Source: Saccharopolyspora flava (GTDB taxonomy: Bacteria; Actinomycetota; Actinomycetes; Mycobacteriales; Pseudonocardiaceae). From it: a stretch of DNA of 64,000 nt. The notes below the pieces were generated by a model. That model saw only the letters and a program-made list of their open reading frames with translations. It searched no databases and was not told the origin of the DNA. The DNA is taken from positions 124,001 to 188,000 of the forward strand of contig NZ_FOZX01000009.1 in the NCBI RefSeq assembly GCF_900116135.1. The letters run 5' to 3'. The translations under genes were made by a program, and so were the position numbers. Of the stretch, positions 1-9,905 are shown piece by piece. Within the stretch, counting starts at the first letter, position 1. Each line of letters opens with the position of its first letter.

Positions 1-417
1 GGCCGGCAGCCGGTCCTCGGGGATCTCGGGGTCGCGGAAGGCGTTCGGCTGGTCCCAGTAGGTCCAGGTCTCCGGCTGCGCCGGGGCGGGCGGGGGCGCG
101 CCCTCGTCGGGCACGGCCACGCCCGGTTCAGGTCTGGTGGCGTCGCAGAGGATTCCGGCGACGTAGTAGCGGCCGCCCCCGATCGACAGGTCGTCGAGCC
201 CGTTGCGACCCGGCAGGCGCGCGATCTTGAAGCCCGCCGAGCCCTCCGGCCCGCCGTGCTGGCCGATCAGGTCGGTCAGCGCCGTCCGGTGCTGGAGGAG
301 CTGGGTGAGCATCTGCTCGTTGACGTCGGCGTCGAGCGTGACGCGGCCCTGCTGGGCGACCACCGCCGAGTAGCCGCGCTCGGGGTGGAAGCTGATGCGG
401 GACAGATCTGCGTGCAT
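1..417 (-). CDS. DUF6519-like eCIS tail-associated protein (3' end cut by window)
   Basis: Only the first 139 codons are present; the frame is open to the window edge. The start (ATG at 417) follows a GAGAGGA ribosome site, 12 bases after the stop of the upstream tail protein. The N-terminus reads MHADLSRISFHPERGYSAVV followed by QQGRVTLDADVNEQ. I recognise this as the opening of DUF6519 proteins, which occur at the distal end of actinobacterial contractile injection operons. Family knowledge gives no defined reaction; a fibre or baseplate-decoration role is inference. It is the last visible gene of the eCIS operon, and more genes may lie beyond the edge. Confidence 0.7.
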   Translation of the reverse strand, partial: MHADLSRISFHPERGYSAVVAQQGRVTLDADVNEQMLTQLLQHRTALTDLIGQHGGPEGSAGFKIARLPGRNGLDDLSIGGGRYYVAGILCDATRPEPGVAVPDEGAPPPAPAQPETWTYWDQPNAFRDPEIPEDRLPA

Positions 418-429
418 GACGAGTCCTCT

Positions 430-2541
430 CTAGAAGGCGAAGATCAGGCCCGCGTCGCAGCGGGCGGGGGTGTGCTCGGCGATCCGGGCCCGCAGGTTGT
501 CCTCCCGCTGCGGCTCGTGCAGGTCGTGGAACACGCCGAGCTCCGAGCCGTCCTCGGCGCCGCGGCGGATCTCCGGCGGGCACCCGTCGGCCAGCCGCGC
601 GTACTCCGGCGTCCCGTAGCGGTGCGAGGCGAAAACCGGTCGCACGTCGGCGAGATCGGCCGGGCACCGGTGCCGCTCGGGGGTGCGCGATCCGGGCGGG
701 ACGTAGGTGTGGCGCAGGCACCCGACGCCGCGGCGGGCGACCCGCAGCAGCCCGGTGATGACGCTGTTCTCGGCGAGGCGCACCGCGTGGGCGTGGATCT
801 CGCCGAACACGGTGCAGCGGTGCAGGTGCAGGGTGGCGTGCGCGTGCCGGCAGTCGGGCGCCGAGACGGCGGGCAGCTCGCGGGCGGTGGCGTCGACGAC
901 GCTGTCGCGCACGTGGATCGGCAGCGGATCGGTGCTGACCTCGTCGCCGATGACGCTGATGCTGCCCACGACGCTGCGCTCGATGCGCACGCACGCGGTG
1001 GTGCGCTCCAGCAGCAGGCTCGGTTCGGCCGGCCACTGGGGCTCGCACTCGGCCTCCAGCGACCAGCCGGGCACGAGGGTGCAGTGCCGCAGCGCGAGTT
1101 CGCCCAGCGGGCCGGTGACGCGGATGCCGCGCCCGGTGATGAGCAGCCCGTCGAGCTCGACGCGCGGCCGGTCCGCGCCGGTGCGGCCGTCGACGTGGAC
1201 GGTGAGCGCGTCGGGCCGGTCGCTGTAGGTGTCGGGCAGCCGCAGCACCGGGCGGTGGCCCTCGGCCGCGCGGATGATCAGCCGGTCGCCGGTGCCCAGC
1301 CGCAGGTCGAGCTGCTCGTGGTGGGCGCCGTTGTGGGCGATCTCGATGACGCCGGGAACGCCGCGCGGCAGCTCGCGCCAGGCCCGGTAGGCGTCGGCGA
1401 TGCGCTCGTGCTCCAGACCGGGTCCGACGCGGAACAGCGTTGCGCCGGGCGGGGTTTCGGGGTCGCGCGGGTACTCGCCGCCGCCGAGGTCGTCGGAGAA
1501 CGCGTGGTGGTAGGTCACCGACACGCCCTCGTGCGGGGCTTCGCGGGCGTTGAAGGCGATGCGCCCCAGCTCGGGGTCGACGGCGACCTGCCCGTAGCGC
1601 GGCCGGTAGCGCCAGCCGGTGAGGTCGGCGATCACGATCGCCGACGGCGGCACCGGCTCGTCCCGGCCGTCGACGTGCAGCGCGAAGCTCTTGCCCGGCC
1701 CGTAGTGGTCGGCGAGCCGGTCGGCGACCTGCCTGCGCCGCAGCCGCGCGGGCACGTTGTCGATGGTGGCGATGTGGCTGGTGGAGGGCTCGGGCACCGG
1801 TTTGGTGACCAGCGGCGTGTCGTTGCCCAGCACCGAGAACGTGTAGTGGCCGTGGGTGCGGTCGAGGCAGTGCGCGGGCGCCCGCGTCACCGGCTGCGCC
1901 GTGAGCCGCCACGCGAACAGCGCTACCCCGGCCGGGGTGAGACCGCCCGGCCGGTACCGCGAGTCGGCCCGGCGCACGTCGGCGCTGCGGGCCACCGAGC
2001 CGAACGGCCCGGTCGCCAGGTCCAGCGCCGCCCCGTCGCGCAGATCGGCGGTGGCGCCGTGCGCCGGCACGTGCTCGCCGAGCAGCCGCACCGGCTGGTG
2101 GTGGGCGACCAGCCGGGACAGCTCCACGGCCCGCGCGGGCCAGCCCGCGACGTCGGCGGCCAGTTCCTCCAGCAGCGCGAGAGTTCCCTTGCGGCGCCGG
2201 TTCCCGACCGTGGCGGCGACGTCGCGGCGCGGCGCCAGCGCCTCCGCCAGCCGCCGCCGAGCCCGCTCCGGGTCGTCGCCGTCGCGCAGGCCCGCGCTGG
2301 AAACCCGCTCGTAGCCCGGCAATCCGCGATATCCGACGAGTTCACCGAGGTAGGGCAGCGCCCACTCGGCGGCGGTCTCGACGAACCAGTCGTCGTACTG
2401 CTGCTCGACGCCGTCGCGCACCCGGTCGAGCTGTTCGCCGATGACGTCGAGCAGCGCGCGCAGCGGCTCGCCGCGGTCGGCGTCGCGCATCCGGTGCCAT
2501 TCGGGCAGCAGCCGGGCGAGCGCGTCCGGATCCCTGCTCAT
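430..2541 (-). CDS. eCIS phage-tail protein with beta-helix-like C-terminal half
   Basis: 703 residues. The ATG start overlaps the stop of the preceding baseplate gene (ATGA). The N-terminal part (RDPDALARLLPEWHRMRD, then DWFVETAAEWALPYLGELVG) is typical of tail/baseplate proteins in actinobacterial eCIS loci. From about residue 330 the sequence changes to short repeated strand-turn units rich in V, R, L, G and H (for example RPRVELDGLLITGRGIRVTG). This suggests a right-handed parallel beta-helix like those in tail fibres and receptor-binding proteins. Family knowledge supports tail association; a target-binding or fibre role is inference. It could instead be a wedge-to-fibre adaptor. The C-terminus is rich in His and Cys. 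Confidence 0.72.
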   Translation of the reverse strand: MSRDPDALARLLPEWHRMRDADRGEPLRALLDVIGEQLDRVRDGVEQQYDDWFVETAAEWALPYLGELVGYRGLPGYERVSSAGLRDGDDPERARRRLAEALAPRRDVAATVGNRRRKGTLALLEELAADVAGWPARAVELSRLVAHHQPVRLLGEHVPAHGATADLRDGAALDLATGPFGSVARSADVRRADSRYRPGGLTPAGVALFAWRLTAQPVTRAPAHCLDRTHGHYTFSVLGNDTPLVTKPVPEPSTSHIATIDNVPARLRRRQVADRLADHYGPGKSFALHVDGRDEPVPPSAIVIADLTGWRYRPRYGQVAVDPELGRIAFNAREAPHEGVSVTYHHAFSDDLGGGEYPRDPETPPGATLFRVGPGLEHERIADAYRAWRELPRGVPGVIEIAHNGAHHEQLDLRLGTGDRLIIRAAEGHRPVLRLPDTYSDRPDALTVHVDGRTGADRPRVELDGLLITGRGIRVTGPLGELALRHCTLVPGWSLEAECEPQWPAEPSLLLERTTACVRIERSVVGSISVIGDEVSTDPLPIHVRDSVVDATARELPAVSAPDCRHAHATLHLHRCTVFGEIHAHAVRLAENSVITGLLRVARRGVGCLRHTYVPPGSRTPERHRCPADLADVRPVFASHRYGTPEYARLADGCPPEIRRGAEDGSELGVFHDLHEPQREDNLRARIAEHTPARCDAGLIFAF

Positions 2542-5500
2542 CGGACCTCCGTGAGGATCAGCGTGTCGGCGATGTCCGGGGCCAGCAGCACCAGCTGGGC
2601 TGGCCGGACGCCTCGGTGGGTGAACACGACGCGCCCCGGCGGCAGCGGCCGGGTGTCGGTGATGTCGGGGTTGAGCCGCAGCAGCTCGGCGACGGTGATG
2701 CCGTGGCGCGCGGCGATCGCGGTGAGCGTCTCGCCGCCCGGACCGGAGACCCGGTAGCGCTCCTCGGTGCGCTCGGCCGGCCGCGCGGGCACCGCCGCGG
2801 CGACCTCGGTCAGCGCCTCGCCCAGCGACGCCCGCTGCCCGGGAGTCACCGCCGCGGGCACCCCGCCGAACACGTCGACGTCCACGTAGCGCACGCCGGG
2901 GGTGGACTGGACGGTCGCCAGCACCTCCGACAGCAGCGCCGGTTGGCCGAGTTCCCGTCCGGCGTAACCGAGTTCGTCCAGCAGGGCCTGCCGCACGCGC
3001 GGTTCGACCCGCTCCCAGGAGTGGTCGGGCAGCAGCGCGACCTTCGCCGAGATCACCAGCAGCACCAGCTCGCGCGGCGCCACCCGCACCGGCAGTCCCG
3101 GGTCGCCGTAGTCCAGCAGCGAGGCGCGCAACGACCGCAGCAGCCCGGAATCCGGGCCGATCGGGATGTCGTCGACGCCCGCGACCGTCACGTGCAGCAC
3201 CTCGCGCCCGCCGTCGACGACGCGGCGCGCGGAGGCCCGCCCGACGCCCGCGCGGGAGCGGGCGAAGTCCTCGTAGTCGCGGACCGACACCAGCCGGTCC
3301 AGCGCGGACACCGCCAGCGGCACCGTGCGCCGGGTCAGCGCGGGACCGTCGGCGTCGGCACCGCCGGTGGCCGGCAGCGGGTTGGTCACCGCGGTCACCC
3401 CCAGCGGCCGGGTCACGGCCTGGGTGATGCGGCCTGCGCCGACGTTGGCGGCCCGGCCGGTGCCGAACCGGTAGCGGGCGCGGACGTTGTCGTGCCCGGT
3501 GGGCAGCCGCGCCCCGTGCACCCCGTCGCCGAAGGTCACCGTCGTGCGCCCGTCGGCGGTGCTGCCGGTGACGTAGACCCGCTCGTCCGGGCCGCGCCCG
3601 GCGAGGCTGTCCACCGGGTGCCAGCGCAGCCCGTCGACCCGGATCTCCAGCGTGGGCGTGGCGCCGAGCGGGTTGTCGGCGGGCAGCCAGGTCAGCGGCG
3701 CCTGCCACAGCGTGAAGCTCTGGTGCGTGCGGGCCGCGTCGCCGCTGCCGATCGTCTCGTCGCGGCTCTCGCCGTGCGTGGCGGGCACGACGTTGCCGTG
3801 CACCACCACCGAATCCCGCCGGTACCGGTGGGCGAGGTCCTCGGTGAGCGTGACGGTGGTGTGCTCGTGGTCGCCGGGCAGCGCCGGGTCGGCGCCGTGC
3901 TCGACCGAGTCGATCACGGCGACCTCGGCCGCGTGACCGGGGCCGTCGGCGCGCTCGCCGGACACGATGAGGTGCCGTCCCGGCTCCAGGGTTTCGTGCA
4001 GGTCGGCGAGCTCGACGGTGTTGCCGCGCAGGTCCTCCTCGACGGGTTCGTCGGCGGGCCGCAGCGGTTCGCCCCCGGCGTGCACGGTGGTGTCGCGGAT
4101 GTGCGAGAGCTGCGTGTCGTGCTCGTCGAGCCACGGGTCGGCCAGCGTCAGCACCGTGCCGCGGCCGGTGATCCCGTACTGCGCGTGGGACATCGTGGCG
4201 ACCTGGACGACCTGGGTGACCACGTACGCCAGCCGCGCGTCGCCGGGCACCCCGCCGGGCGCGCCCTTGCGCGGGCGCTCCACCACGACCCGGCTCCCGG
4301 CGGTGATCTCGTCGTGCACCCCGTCCAGCGGTAGCGAGGTCCGGCCGGCGGCCTCGGAGGCGGTCGACAGCGCGATCTCGACGTTGGCCGGTTCGCTGCC
4401 CGCCCCGTAGCGCACCGTCACCTGGTACGGGCCGAACGGCGAGGTCTTCTGCTCCTGCGGCGCCAGGTCCAGCTCCAGCGGCGCGCCATTGCGGACGGTC
4501 ACCCGCACCCGGCCCTGCTCGTCGGGGCGGGACACGAACACCGCGCAGGCGGGCAGCTGCGGCAGCAGCCGCACCAGCACGCCCGGCGGCTGCTCGCCGT
4601 TGCGCAACCCCAGCCTGCTCAGGATCGCCTCCTGGCGGCTGGAGATCTCCACGCGCCCGGAACCGAGCTCGAACGACACCTCGTCGGCGGGCAGCGGTTC
4701 GACGTGCTGCCAGGAACCCGCGGGTTCGGTGCGCTGGAACTCGGCGCGCACCAGCTCCTTCCCGGCCGCGTCCATCGCGATGCGCACGGCGGTGCGGGTC
4801 GCGCCCGGCAGCGGCCAGTCGGTCTGCCGCACCACCCGGCCCTGCTCGTCCTGCACCGGTTGCAGCGGCGCGGTCGCGCCGAACGGCGTGGCCGTCACCC
4901 GCATCGCCAGCAGCTCGCCGAGCACCCCGGGCGGCGCGTGCCGCACCGCACCCCGCCGGGGTTCCGGAGCGGATCTGCCCGGGACCTCGGCGGTTTCGCG
5001 GGACGGCAGGGCCCGCAGCAGCCGCTGGGCGGGGGAGTCGGGCGTGGCCGGAGGCGGGGTCGGCGGCGCCACCGGCGCCAGCTCCAGGGCCCGCTCGCGG
5101 AGCTCGGCGACGACCGCGCGCAGTCGCGCGAACCAGTCGGCGACCCGCGGGTGCGGTTCGGCCAGCACCTCGGCCTCGGCGAGCCGCTCCAGCGGCGCGG
5201 TCAGCCGTTGCGCCAGCTGCGCGGGCGAGATGATGCCCGGCAGCTCACCGCGCAGCGGCGCCAGCACCTGCTCCTCGACGCCGTCGATCAGCGCGCTGGT
5301 GGGCCGGGGGTTCGGGTGCTCCGGGGTCGGTTCGCCGGTGGCCGGGGCGAGCCACTGGCCGAGCTCGGCGAGCAGTTCACCCAGCGTCGGTTTCGGCGAC
5401 CGGGGCAGGGTGATCGCGGTGACGTCGTCCTCGCGGTCCACCCGGACCTCGCCGACCGGCAGCAGCGGCTTCTCCCGCCCGAAGTCGAACAGCAGCTTCT

Positions 5501-6125
5501 GACCCGGCCGCAGGGCCAGAGCCGTTCCGGCCACGAACAGCTCGGAGCGCTGCCGCAGGTCCTCGGCGGTCAGCAGCGCGGGCCTGCGCCTGCGCACCCG
5601 CAGCCGGTTGCACGACCAGCGGGCGGTGAGATCCCGGGAGGTCTCGAAGGTCTGCGGCTCGCCCTCGGTCGCGCTGGGCACGCTGTTGCTGCGCGCCCCG
5701 CGCGGGATCAGCACCGGCGGGTCCTCGCCGCGCGGATCCCGGTCGATCGTGTAGGCCAGGTGGGTGTCGGCCGCGACGCCGGGGCGCGGCCGGTGCCCGA
5801 CCAGGCGGCCGAGCATCGTCAGCGAGCGCTCGTCGTCGGCGGTGCCCAGGTAGCCCTCGTCGCCGATGCGCTCGGAGTGGAAGGTCAGCAGGTCCCCGAG
5901 CACCGCGGCGGCGTCGAGCAGGCCGATCGACGGGTCGTCGGGGGTGCGCACGGTCAGCGCCCGCAGCGCCGGGTGCGCGGGGGAGGCGAGCCGGTCGAGC
6001 ATCGCGGCCAGGAACGTGCCGTGCTCGCCGACCCGCAGGTCCAGCTCGGTGCGGCCCGGCGGGGTGTGCGGCCGGACCGGTGCGCGGCGCTCGTCGTGGC
6101 CTCCGCAGCCGCAGGCGCAGCTCAT
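2538..6125 (-). CDS. Baseplate J-like protein 2 (Pvc12-like, gp7-type wedge) with C-terminal LysM-like segment
   Basis: 1195 residues. The ATG overlaps the stop of the upstream baseplate gene. It begins MSCACGCGG, a cysteine-rich tip. It contains the baseplate signature DAAAVLGDLLTFHSERIGDE near residues 50-75 and a second baseplate-J-like part around residues 850-1090 (VTFGDGVHGARLPTG, then ALTRRTVPLAVSALDRLVSVRDYEDFA). It ends with a LysM-like stretch (GGETLTAIAARHGITVAELLRLN, about 1140-1165). In phage-tail-like particles, paired J/gp6- and gp7-type proteins form the baseplate wedges linking hub and sheath. Length and position next to the other J-like gene support the call. The LysM-like end could contact the cell wall or simply be a baseplate fold; I cannot tell which. 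Confidence 0.82.
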   Translation of the reverse strand: MSCACGCGGHDERRAPVRPHTPPGRTELDLRVGEHGTFLAAMLDRLASPAHPALRALTVRTPDDPSIGLLDAAAVLGDLLTFHSERIGDEGYLGTADDERSLTMLGRLVGHRPRPGVAADTHLAYTIDRDPRGEDPPVLIPRGARSNSVPSATEGEPQTFETSRDLTARWSCNRLRVRRRRPALLTAEDLRQRSELFVAGTALALRPGQKLLFDFGREKPLLPVGEVRVDREDDVTAITLPRSPKPTLGELLAELGQWLAPATGEPTPEHPNPRPTSALIDGVEEQVLAPLRGELPGIISPAQLAQRLTAPLERLAEAEVLAEPHPRVADWFARLRAVVAELRERALELAPVAPPTPPPATPDSPAQRLLRALPSRETAEVPGRSAPEPRRGAVRHAPPGVLGELLAMRVTATPFGATAPLQPVQDEQGRVVRQTDWPLPGATRTAVRIAMDAAGKELVRAEFQRTEPAGSWQHVEPLPADEVSFELGSGRVEISSRQEAILSRLGLRNGEQPPGVLVRLLPQLPACAVFVSRPDEQGRVRVTVRNGAPLELDLAPQEQKTSPFGPYQVTVRYGAGSEPANVEIALSTASEAAGRTSLPLDGVHDEITAGSRVVVERPRKGAPGGVPGDARLAYVVTQVVQVATMSHAQYGITGRGTVLTLADPWLDEHDTQLSHIRDTTVHAGGEPLRPADEPVEEDLRGNTVELADLHETLEPGRHLIVSGERADGPGHAAEVAVIDSVEHGADPALPGDHEHTTVTLTEDLAHRYRRDSVVVHGNVVPATHGESRDETIGSGDAARTHQSFTLWQAPLTWLPADNPLGATPTLEIRVDGLRWHPVDSLAGRGPDERVYVTGSTADGRTTVTFGDGVHGARLPTGHDNVRARYRFGTGRAANVGAGRITQAVTRPLGVTAVTNPLPATGGADADGPALTRRTVPLAVSALDRLVSVRDYEDFARSRAGVGRASARRVVDGGREVLHVTVAGVDDIPIGPDSGLLRSLRASLLDYGDPGLPVRVAPRELVLLVISAKVALLPDHSWERVEPRVRQALLDELGYAGRELGQPALLSEVLATVQSTPGVRYVDVDVFGGVPAAVTPGQRASLGEALTEVAAAVPARPAERTEERYRVSGPGGETLTAIAARHGITVAELLRLNPDITDTRPLPPGRVVFTHRGVRPAQLVLLAPDIADTLILTEVR

Positions 6126-9100
6126 CGCTCACCTCCGATTTCCAGCTCGAACACGCCGTTCTCGGGGTGTTCGGGGTCGTTGTCGCAGCAGGCGACCTCC
6201 AGGCCGCGCACCCGCAGCAGGCCCGCGTCCAGCTCGCCGCCGTCGGGTTCGAACAGCCGCCGCAGCCGGGTCACCCGCGCGTCGATCACCCCGGGCACCG
6301 CGGTCGCGGCCGCCACCAGCGCGCTCAACCGCACCGGTTCGCCGAAACCGAGCCGGTCGGGGTGGAAGAACCCGGAAGGCCCGCGCCCGAAGACTCGCTT
6401 GAGGTCGGCGATGACCTGCCCGCGCTGGTGTCCGGGCGCCGCGCACACCCGCAGCGCGACGTCCAGCGGCACCCGGATCGCGGGCCGCACGACCAGTTCG
6501 TGCCCGATGCGGCGGAATTCCCGCAGGTGGTCGCGAACCTCGTCGAGCAGGACGGGACCCGGCTCACTGGTGCCGAACGCGTCGACGGCCACCTGCACCT
6601 GCTGGGTGCTGCCGGTCCAGCGCAGCTCGGCGGCGGCCCGCTGCACCCCCGGGACCTGCCCGGCCAGCGCAGCGTAGTCCTCGGCGGTGACCGCGCGCAG
6701 CCGGGTGCGCCGCAGGTCCAGCGGTGCCAGCTGGCGGACCTGCTCGATCGGCTCGGGATCGGTGCCGCCGACGGCCGGCAGCGGGTTGCGCACCGTCGCC
6801 GCCGGTAATCGACCCGACTCGGCGGGCCGCAGCACGAGGTGGTTGATGGCCTCGGCACCCACGTTGCCCGCGCTGCCGCCGCCGATCCGGTAGCGGATCT
6901 CCAGCCGCGCACCGGGTTTCGGCACCGCGCCGCAGGTCCCGTCGCCGAAGCGCAGGACCAGCTCGCCGTCGTCGTCGAGCTCGCCGACGAAGTGCCGGTC
7001 GCGCGGCCCGGAGTCGAGCAGGTCCCGCCGCGGCGTCCACACCGCCTCGCCGTCGTGCACCCGCACGGCGGGCAGCGCGGCCCGGGGGTCCTGGGCGACG
7101 GCGGTGGCCGGGCCGTGCAGCACGGGCTCGGCGGGTTCCAGACCCTCGGCGTAGGGCAGGCCCCAGCCGTGCGCGATCTCCCAGGCGACGTCGGCGCCGA
7201 GCACCGTGCCTGCCCGCGCCCGCGCGGTCAGCACGTCCAGCCGGCGTCGCCGGGTGGCCAGCAGCTCGTCGCTGCGGTGCAGCAGCTCGTGCAGCACCGG
7301 CACCGGGCGCTCGTGCAGCGCGTCGGCGAAGCGGGAACCGAAAAGCGTGGTGAGCTCGTCGATCTCGTCGTCGGACAGCCCGTCGTCGCGGGCGCTGCGC
7401 CACAGCTCGACCAGCCGCGCCCGCACCCGGCCCGGGATCGCCGCCAGCCGCGCCGCCTGCCCTTCCGCGATGTGCTCGGGCGCCGGGAACGGCACCGCCT
7501 GCACGACGGGGGAGCGGGACAGCGCGGGGCGGAAGCGCGGTGCGATGCCCGGGTACACCGACCGGGCCAGCAGCGCGCGCAGCGCCTCGGCCTGCGCGTG
7601 GGCGGTGGCGGGCACGACCCGCTGGCGGCGCCGCCCGGCGTTCTCCAGCCCGATCCCGGCCCGGGTGGTCGCCGGTTCGCCGAACACCTCGTGCAGCTCG
7701 CGCACGTCGGAGGCGGTGAGCGTCCGCCGCCGGGTCTTGTCGACCAGCGCCCCCACCAGCTCGGCGGGCCGGTTGCCGCCCGTGCCCGCGCAGCCGAAAC
7801 CCGGCTCGCAGGAGGGGAGAACCGCCGGTTCCGGTGGCACGACGGCGGTGTCCGGGCCGGTCAGGCGCCCGTGGTCGACGAGCACGACGTTGCCGCGCGC
7901 CACGCTCACGTCCGGCACCGGTGCGCAGTCGAAGCCGCCGAGGGTCGACAGGCACAGGTCGAAGGTCAGCGCGTCCTCCCGCGCCCACGTCACCTCCAGC
8001 ACCGGCTGGTCCAGCAGCTCGTCGACCAGCGGCGTCACCGTCGTCAGGCGCACCGCCTGCCGGTGCGCGGGGTCGGCGTCGCCGGGCGTGCCCGTGCGCG
8101 CGCCCCGGACCTCCTCCAGCACCAGCAGGTCCCCGGGCCGCAACCGCAGTTCCCGCTCGGTGCGGGACTCGTCGGCCCACTCGTCGCGCAGCGTCGCCGA
8201 CGTCGTGCCCTCCGGCAGCCGGCACAGCTCGTCGCCCCAGGTCCAGAACCGGATCTCGTTGTGCGCCCGGCGCAGCGGCAGGGCCTCGTCGCCGACCGGC
8301 TCGAAGATCTCCACCGCGTCCCGGTCGTCCAGCCCGGCCAGCGCGTCCTCGTCGAGCACCGGGCCCGGCTCCGGCGGGTCGTGCGGGCCCCGCGGGCGCG
8401 GGTCGATGGCGGCGAAGCGGAACGTGCCCGGCTCCAGCACCACGTCCTCGGCGGTCGCCGCGGTCACGAACGCGCGGGCGTTGCAACCGTCGTGCATCGG
8501 GTAGTCGATCAGCCGCACGTGCCTGCGCACCGACACCCGCCGCCGCGCGGTGTCCAGGTAGGCCTCGGTGGCGACCGCGTCCTGCTGGTAGCTGAGCTGG
8601 TCACCGGCGTAGGCCAGCAGCTCCACCAGCGTCGTGCCCAGGTCCGGGGCCGAGCGCTCGGTCCAGGCCGGGGTGGTCAGCGCCAGCCGGTCCAGCAGCA
8701 CCCGGCGCAGCGCGTCGAAGTCCCGCGCGGTGTAGTCGATCAGCGGCGCCGGCGGCACCTGGGGTTCGCACGGGGCCTGCTCGGCGCAGTCGAACGGCGT
8801 CGGACCGCCGGGCCGGAAGGTGAACTCCGCGCTGAAGTAGCGCTGGTCGAAGCCCGGGAACGGCTCGGTCCCGGGGCGACCGTGCGGATCGGTGTCCACG
8901 ATGGACAGACGGTAGCGGGTGGTGTCGCCGGTGCGGTCCACGGTGACCCGCATCAGGTCGTCGAGCTCCGGGTCGTCCTCGCGCTCCACCGACACCCGCA
9001 CGGCGCTGATCCCGGTCACGCGCCTGCCGCCGTCGATGCGCACGTTCTCCGGCCCGACCCCGCGCGGCGCCTTGCCGATGAACGTCACCACCAGCATGCG

Positions 9101-9202
9101 CCCGTCCTCGGCGGCCTCCACCGCGTCGACACCGCCAAGGTGACGCTCGCGGACCTTCTCGCGCCTGCCGTCGGTGCGGCAGATCGGTTCGTCGCCGCTC
9201 AC
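6122..9202 (-). CDS. Baseplate J-like protein 1 (Pvc11-like, gp6-type wedge)
   Basis: 1026 residues. The GTG start overlaps the gp25 stop. After a variable N-terminus of about 150 residues comes the family hallmark, residues about 155-235 (IDYTARDFDALRRVLLDRLA, then TTLVELLAYAGDQLSYQQDA). The C-terminal J domain lies at about 755-960 (VLRFGDGTCGAVPKPGARLE, then RLRAVTAEDYAALAGQVPG). These match the putative baseplate assembly protein / gp6 family, which forms the wedge ring around the spike hub. It sits between gp25 and the second J-like gene, as in other eCIS operons. The family assignment is firm; the exact wedge position is inference. Confidence 0.87.
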   Translation of the reverse strand: MSGDEPICRTDGRREKVRERHLGGVDAVEAAEDGRMLVVTFIGKAPRGVGPENVRIDGGRRVTGISAVRVSVEREDDPELDDLMRVTVDRTGDTTRYRLSIVDTDPHGRPGTEPFPGFDQRYFSAEFTFRPGGPTPFDCAEQAPCEPQVPPAPLIDYTARDFDALRRVLLDRLALTTPAWTERSAPDLGTTLVELLAYAGDQLSYQQDAVATEAYLDTARRRVSVRRHVRLIDYPMHDGCNARAFVTAATAEDVVLEPGTFRFAAIDPRPRGPHDPPEPGPVLDEDALAGLDDRDAVEIFEPVGDEALPLRRAHNEIRFWTWGDELCRLPEGTTSATLRDEWADESRTERELRLRPGDLLVLEEVRGARTGTPGDADPAHRQAVRLTTVTPLVDELLDQPVLEVTWAREDALTFDLCLSTLGGFDCAPVPDVSVARGNVVLVDHGRLTGPDTAVVPPEPAVLPSCEPGFGCAGTGGNRPAELVGALVDKTRRRTLTASDVRELHEVFGEPATTRAGIGLENAGRRRQRVVPATAHAQAEALRALLARSVYPGIAPRFRPALSRSPVVQAVPFPAPEHIAEGQAARLAAIPGRVRARLVELWRSARDDGLSDDEIDELTTLFGSRFADALHERPVPVLHELLHRSDELLATRRRRLDVLTARARAGTVLGADVAWEIAHGWGLPYAEGLEPAEPVLHGPATAVAQDPRAALPAVRVHDGEAVWTPRRDLLDSGPRDRHFVGELDDDGELVLRFGDGTCGAVPKPGARLEIRYRIGGGSAGNVGAEAINHLVLRPAESGRLPAATVRNPLPAVGGTDPEPIEQVRQLAPLDLRRTRLRAVTAEDYAALAGQVPGVQRAAAELRWTGSTQQVQVAVDAFGTSEPGPVLLDEVRDHLREFRRIGHELVVRPAIRVPLDVALRVCAAPGHQRGQVIADLKRVFGRGPSGFFHPDRLGFGEPVRLSALVAAATAVPGVIDARVTRLRRLFEPDGGELDAGLLRVRGLEVACCDNDPEHPENGVFELEIGGER

Positions 9203-9570
9203 GCCACACCCCGCCCTTCGAAGACGTCCTCGCGCCGGGAACCGGTGGCCCGCACCCGGTAGCGCAGACCGACCCGCACCGTCTCGGCGTCGGCCTCGAT
9301 GTCCAGCGACTCGATCGCCACGAGCTCCCCGAGCCAGCGCTCCACGGCCGCGTGCACCGACAGCTCCAGCGTCGCGGTCAGCTCCGGGCTGTTCGGCGCG
9401 AACACCACGTCCAGCAACCCGCAGCCGAAATCGGGCCGCATCACCCGCTCGCCGGGACTGGTGAACAGCACCTGCTCGAGGAGGTCGCGCACGTGCTCGT
9501 CGTGACCGGCCCGCGCGGTGCGGCCGCGCCGGTCGATCCGGTACGGGAAGGCGATGTCGATGCGGTTCAC
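9199..9570 (-). CDS. gp25-like baseplate wedge protein (Pvc9-like)
   Basis: 123 residues. The GTG start overlaps the stop of the PAAR-like gene (GTGA). The sequence reads MNRIDIAFPYRIDRRGRTAR, then VRDLLEQVLFTSPGERVMRPDFGCGL. This is the GPW_gp25 fold: the LLEQVLFTSPGERVMRP motif is strongly diagnostic, and the length matches the family (110-150). gp25 joins wedge and hub and, in phage T4, nucleates sheath assembly on the baseplate. Its place between the spike tip and the J-like wedge gene is the conserved eCIS order. Confidence 0.92.
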   Translation of the reverse strand: MNRIDIAFPYRIDRRGRTARAGHDEHVRDLLEQVLFTSPGERVMRPDFGCGLLDVVFAPNSPELTATLELSVHAAVERWLGELVAIESLDIEADAETVRVGLRYRVRATGSRREDVFEGRGVA

Positions 9571-9896
9571 CGGCTGCTCACCTCCGAACCGCCGCGCACC
9601 ACCGGTCGTCCGCGCGGAACGAGGTCGGCTCCGAAGCACTGGCCGTCGGTGGAGTCCAGCAGCAGCGGAACTCCGTCGACGAGCACCGCCTGCGACGGCG
9701 GGTTCCACCGCACGGTCAGGCACGGATCGCGGTGGCCGTTGATCATCAGCGGGCAGCCGATGACGGTGAACACGTCCGCGGCCGTGCGCGCCTGCCGGCC
9801 GTCGACCCGCACCGCCGAAGAGCCGCTCGCGGCGGAGATCCGTCCGCCGTGCGGGCAGTGCAGCGCCGTCGTGGCGTCGATGAGCTTCCCGGTCAA
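9567..9896 (-). CDS. PAAR-like spike-tip protein (Pvc10-like)
   Basis: 109 residues. The likely start is TTG at 9896, preceded by AGGGGGA. It has the PAAR-like pattern of conserved Cys and His (CPHGG near residue 14, CPLMING near 48, PC near 58) and a run of short strands (AVRVDGRQARTAADVFTVIG). PAAR-type proteins form a metal-stabilised cone that caps the spike and pierces the target membrane. It lies directly after the spike gene, as in other contractile systems. The ligand set is inferred from position, not proven. Confidence 0.75.
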   Translation of the reverse strand: MTGKLIDATTALHCPHGGRISAASGSSAVRVDGRQARTAADVFTVIGCPLMINGHRDPCLTVRWNPPSQAVLVDGVPLLLDSTDGQCFGADLVPRGRPVVRGGSEVSSR

Positions 9897-9905
9897 GGCG
9901 TCCCC

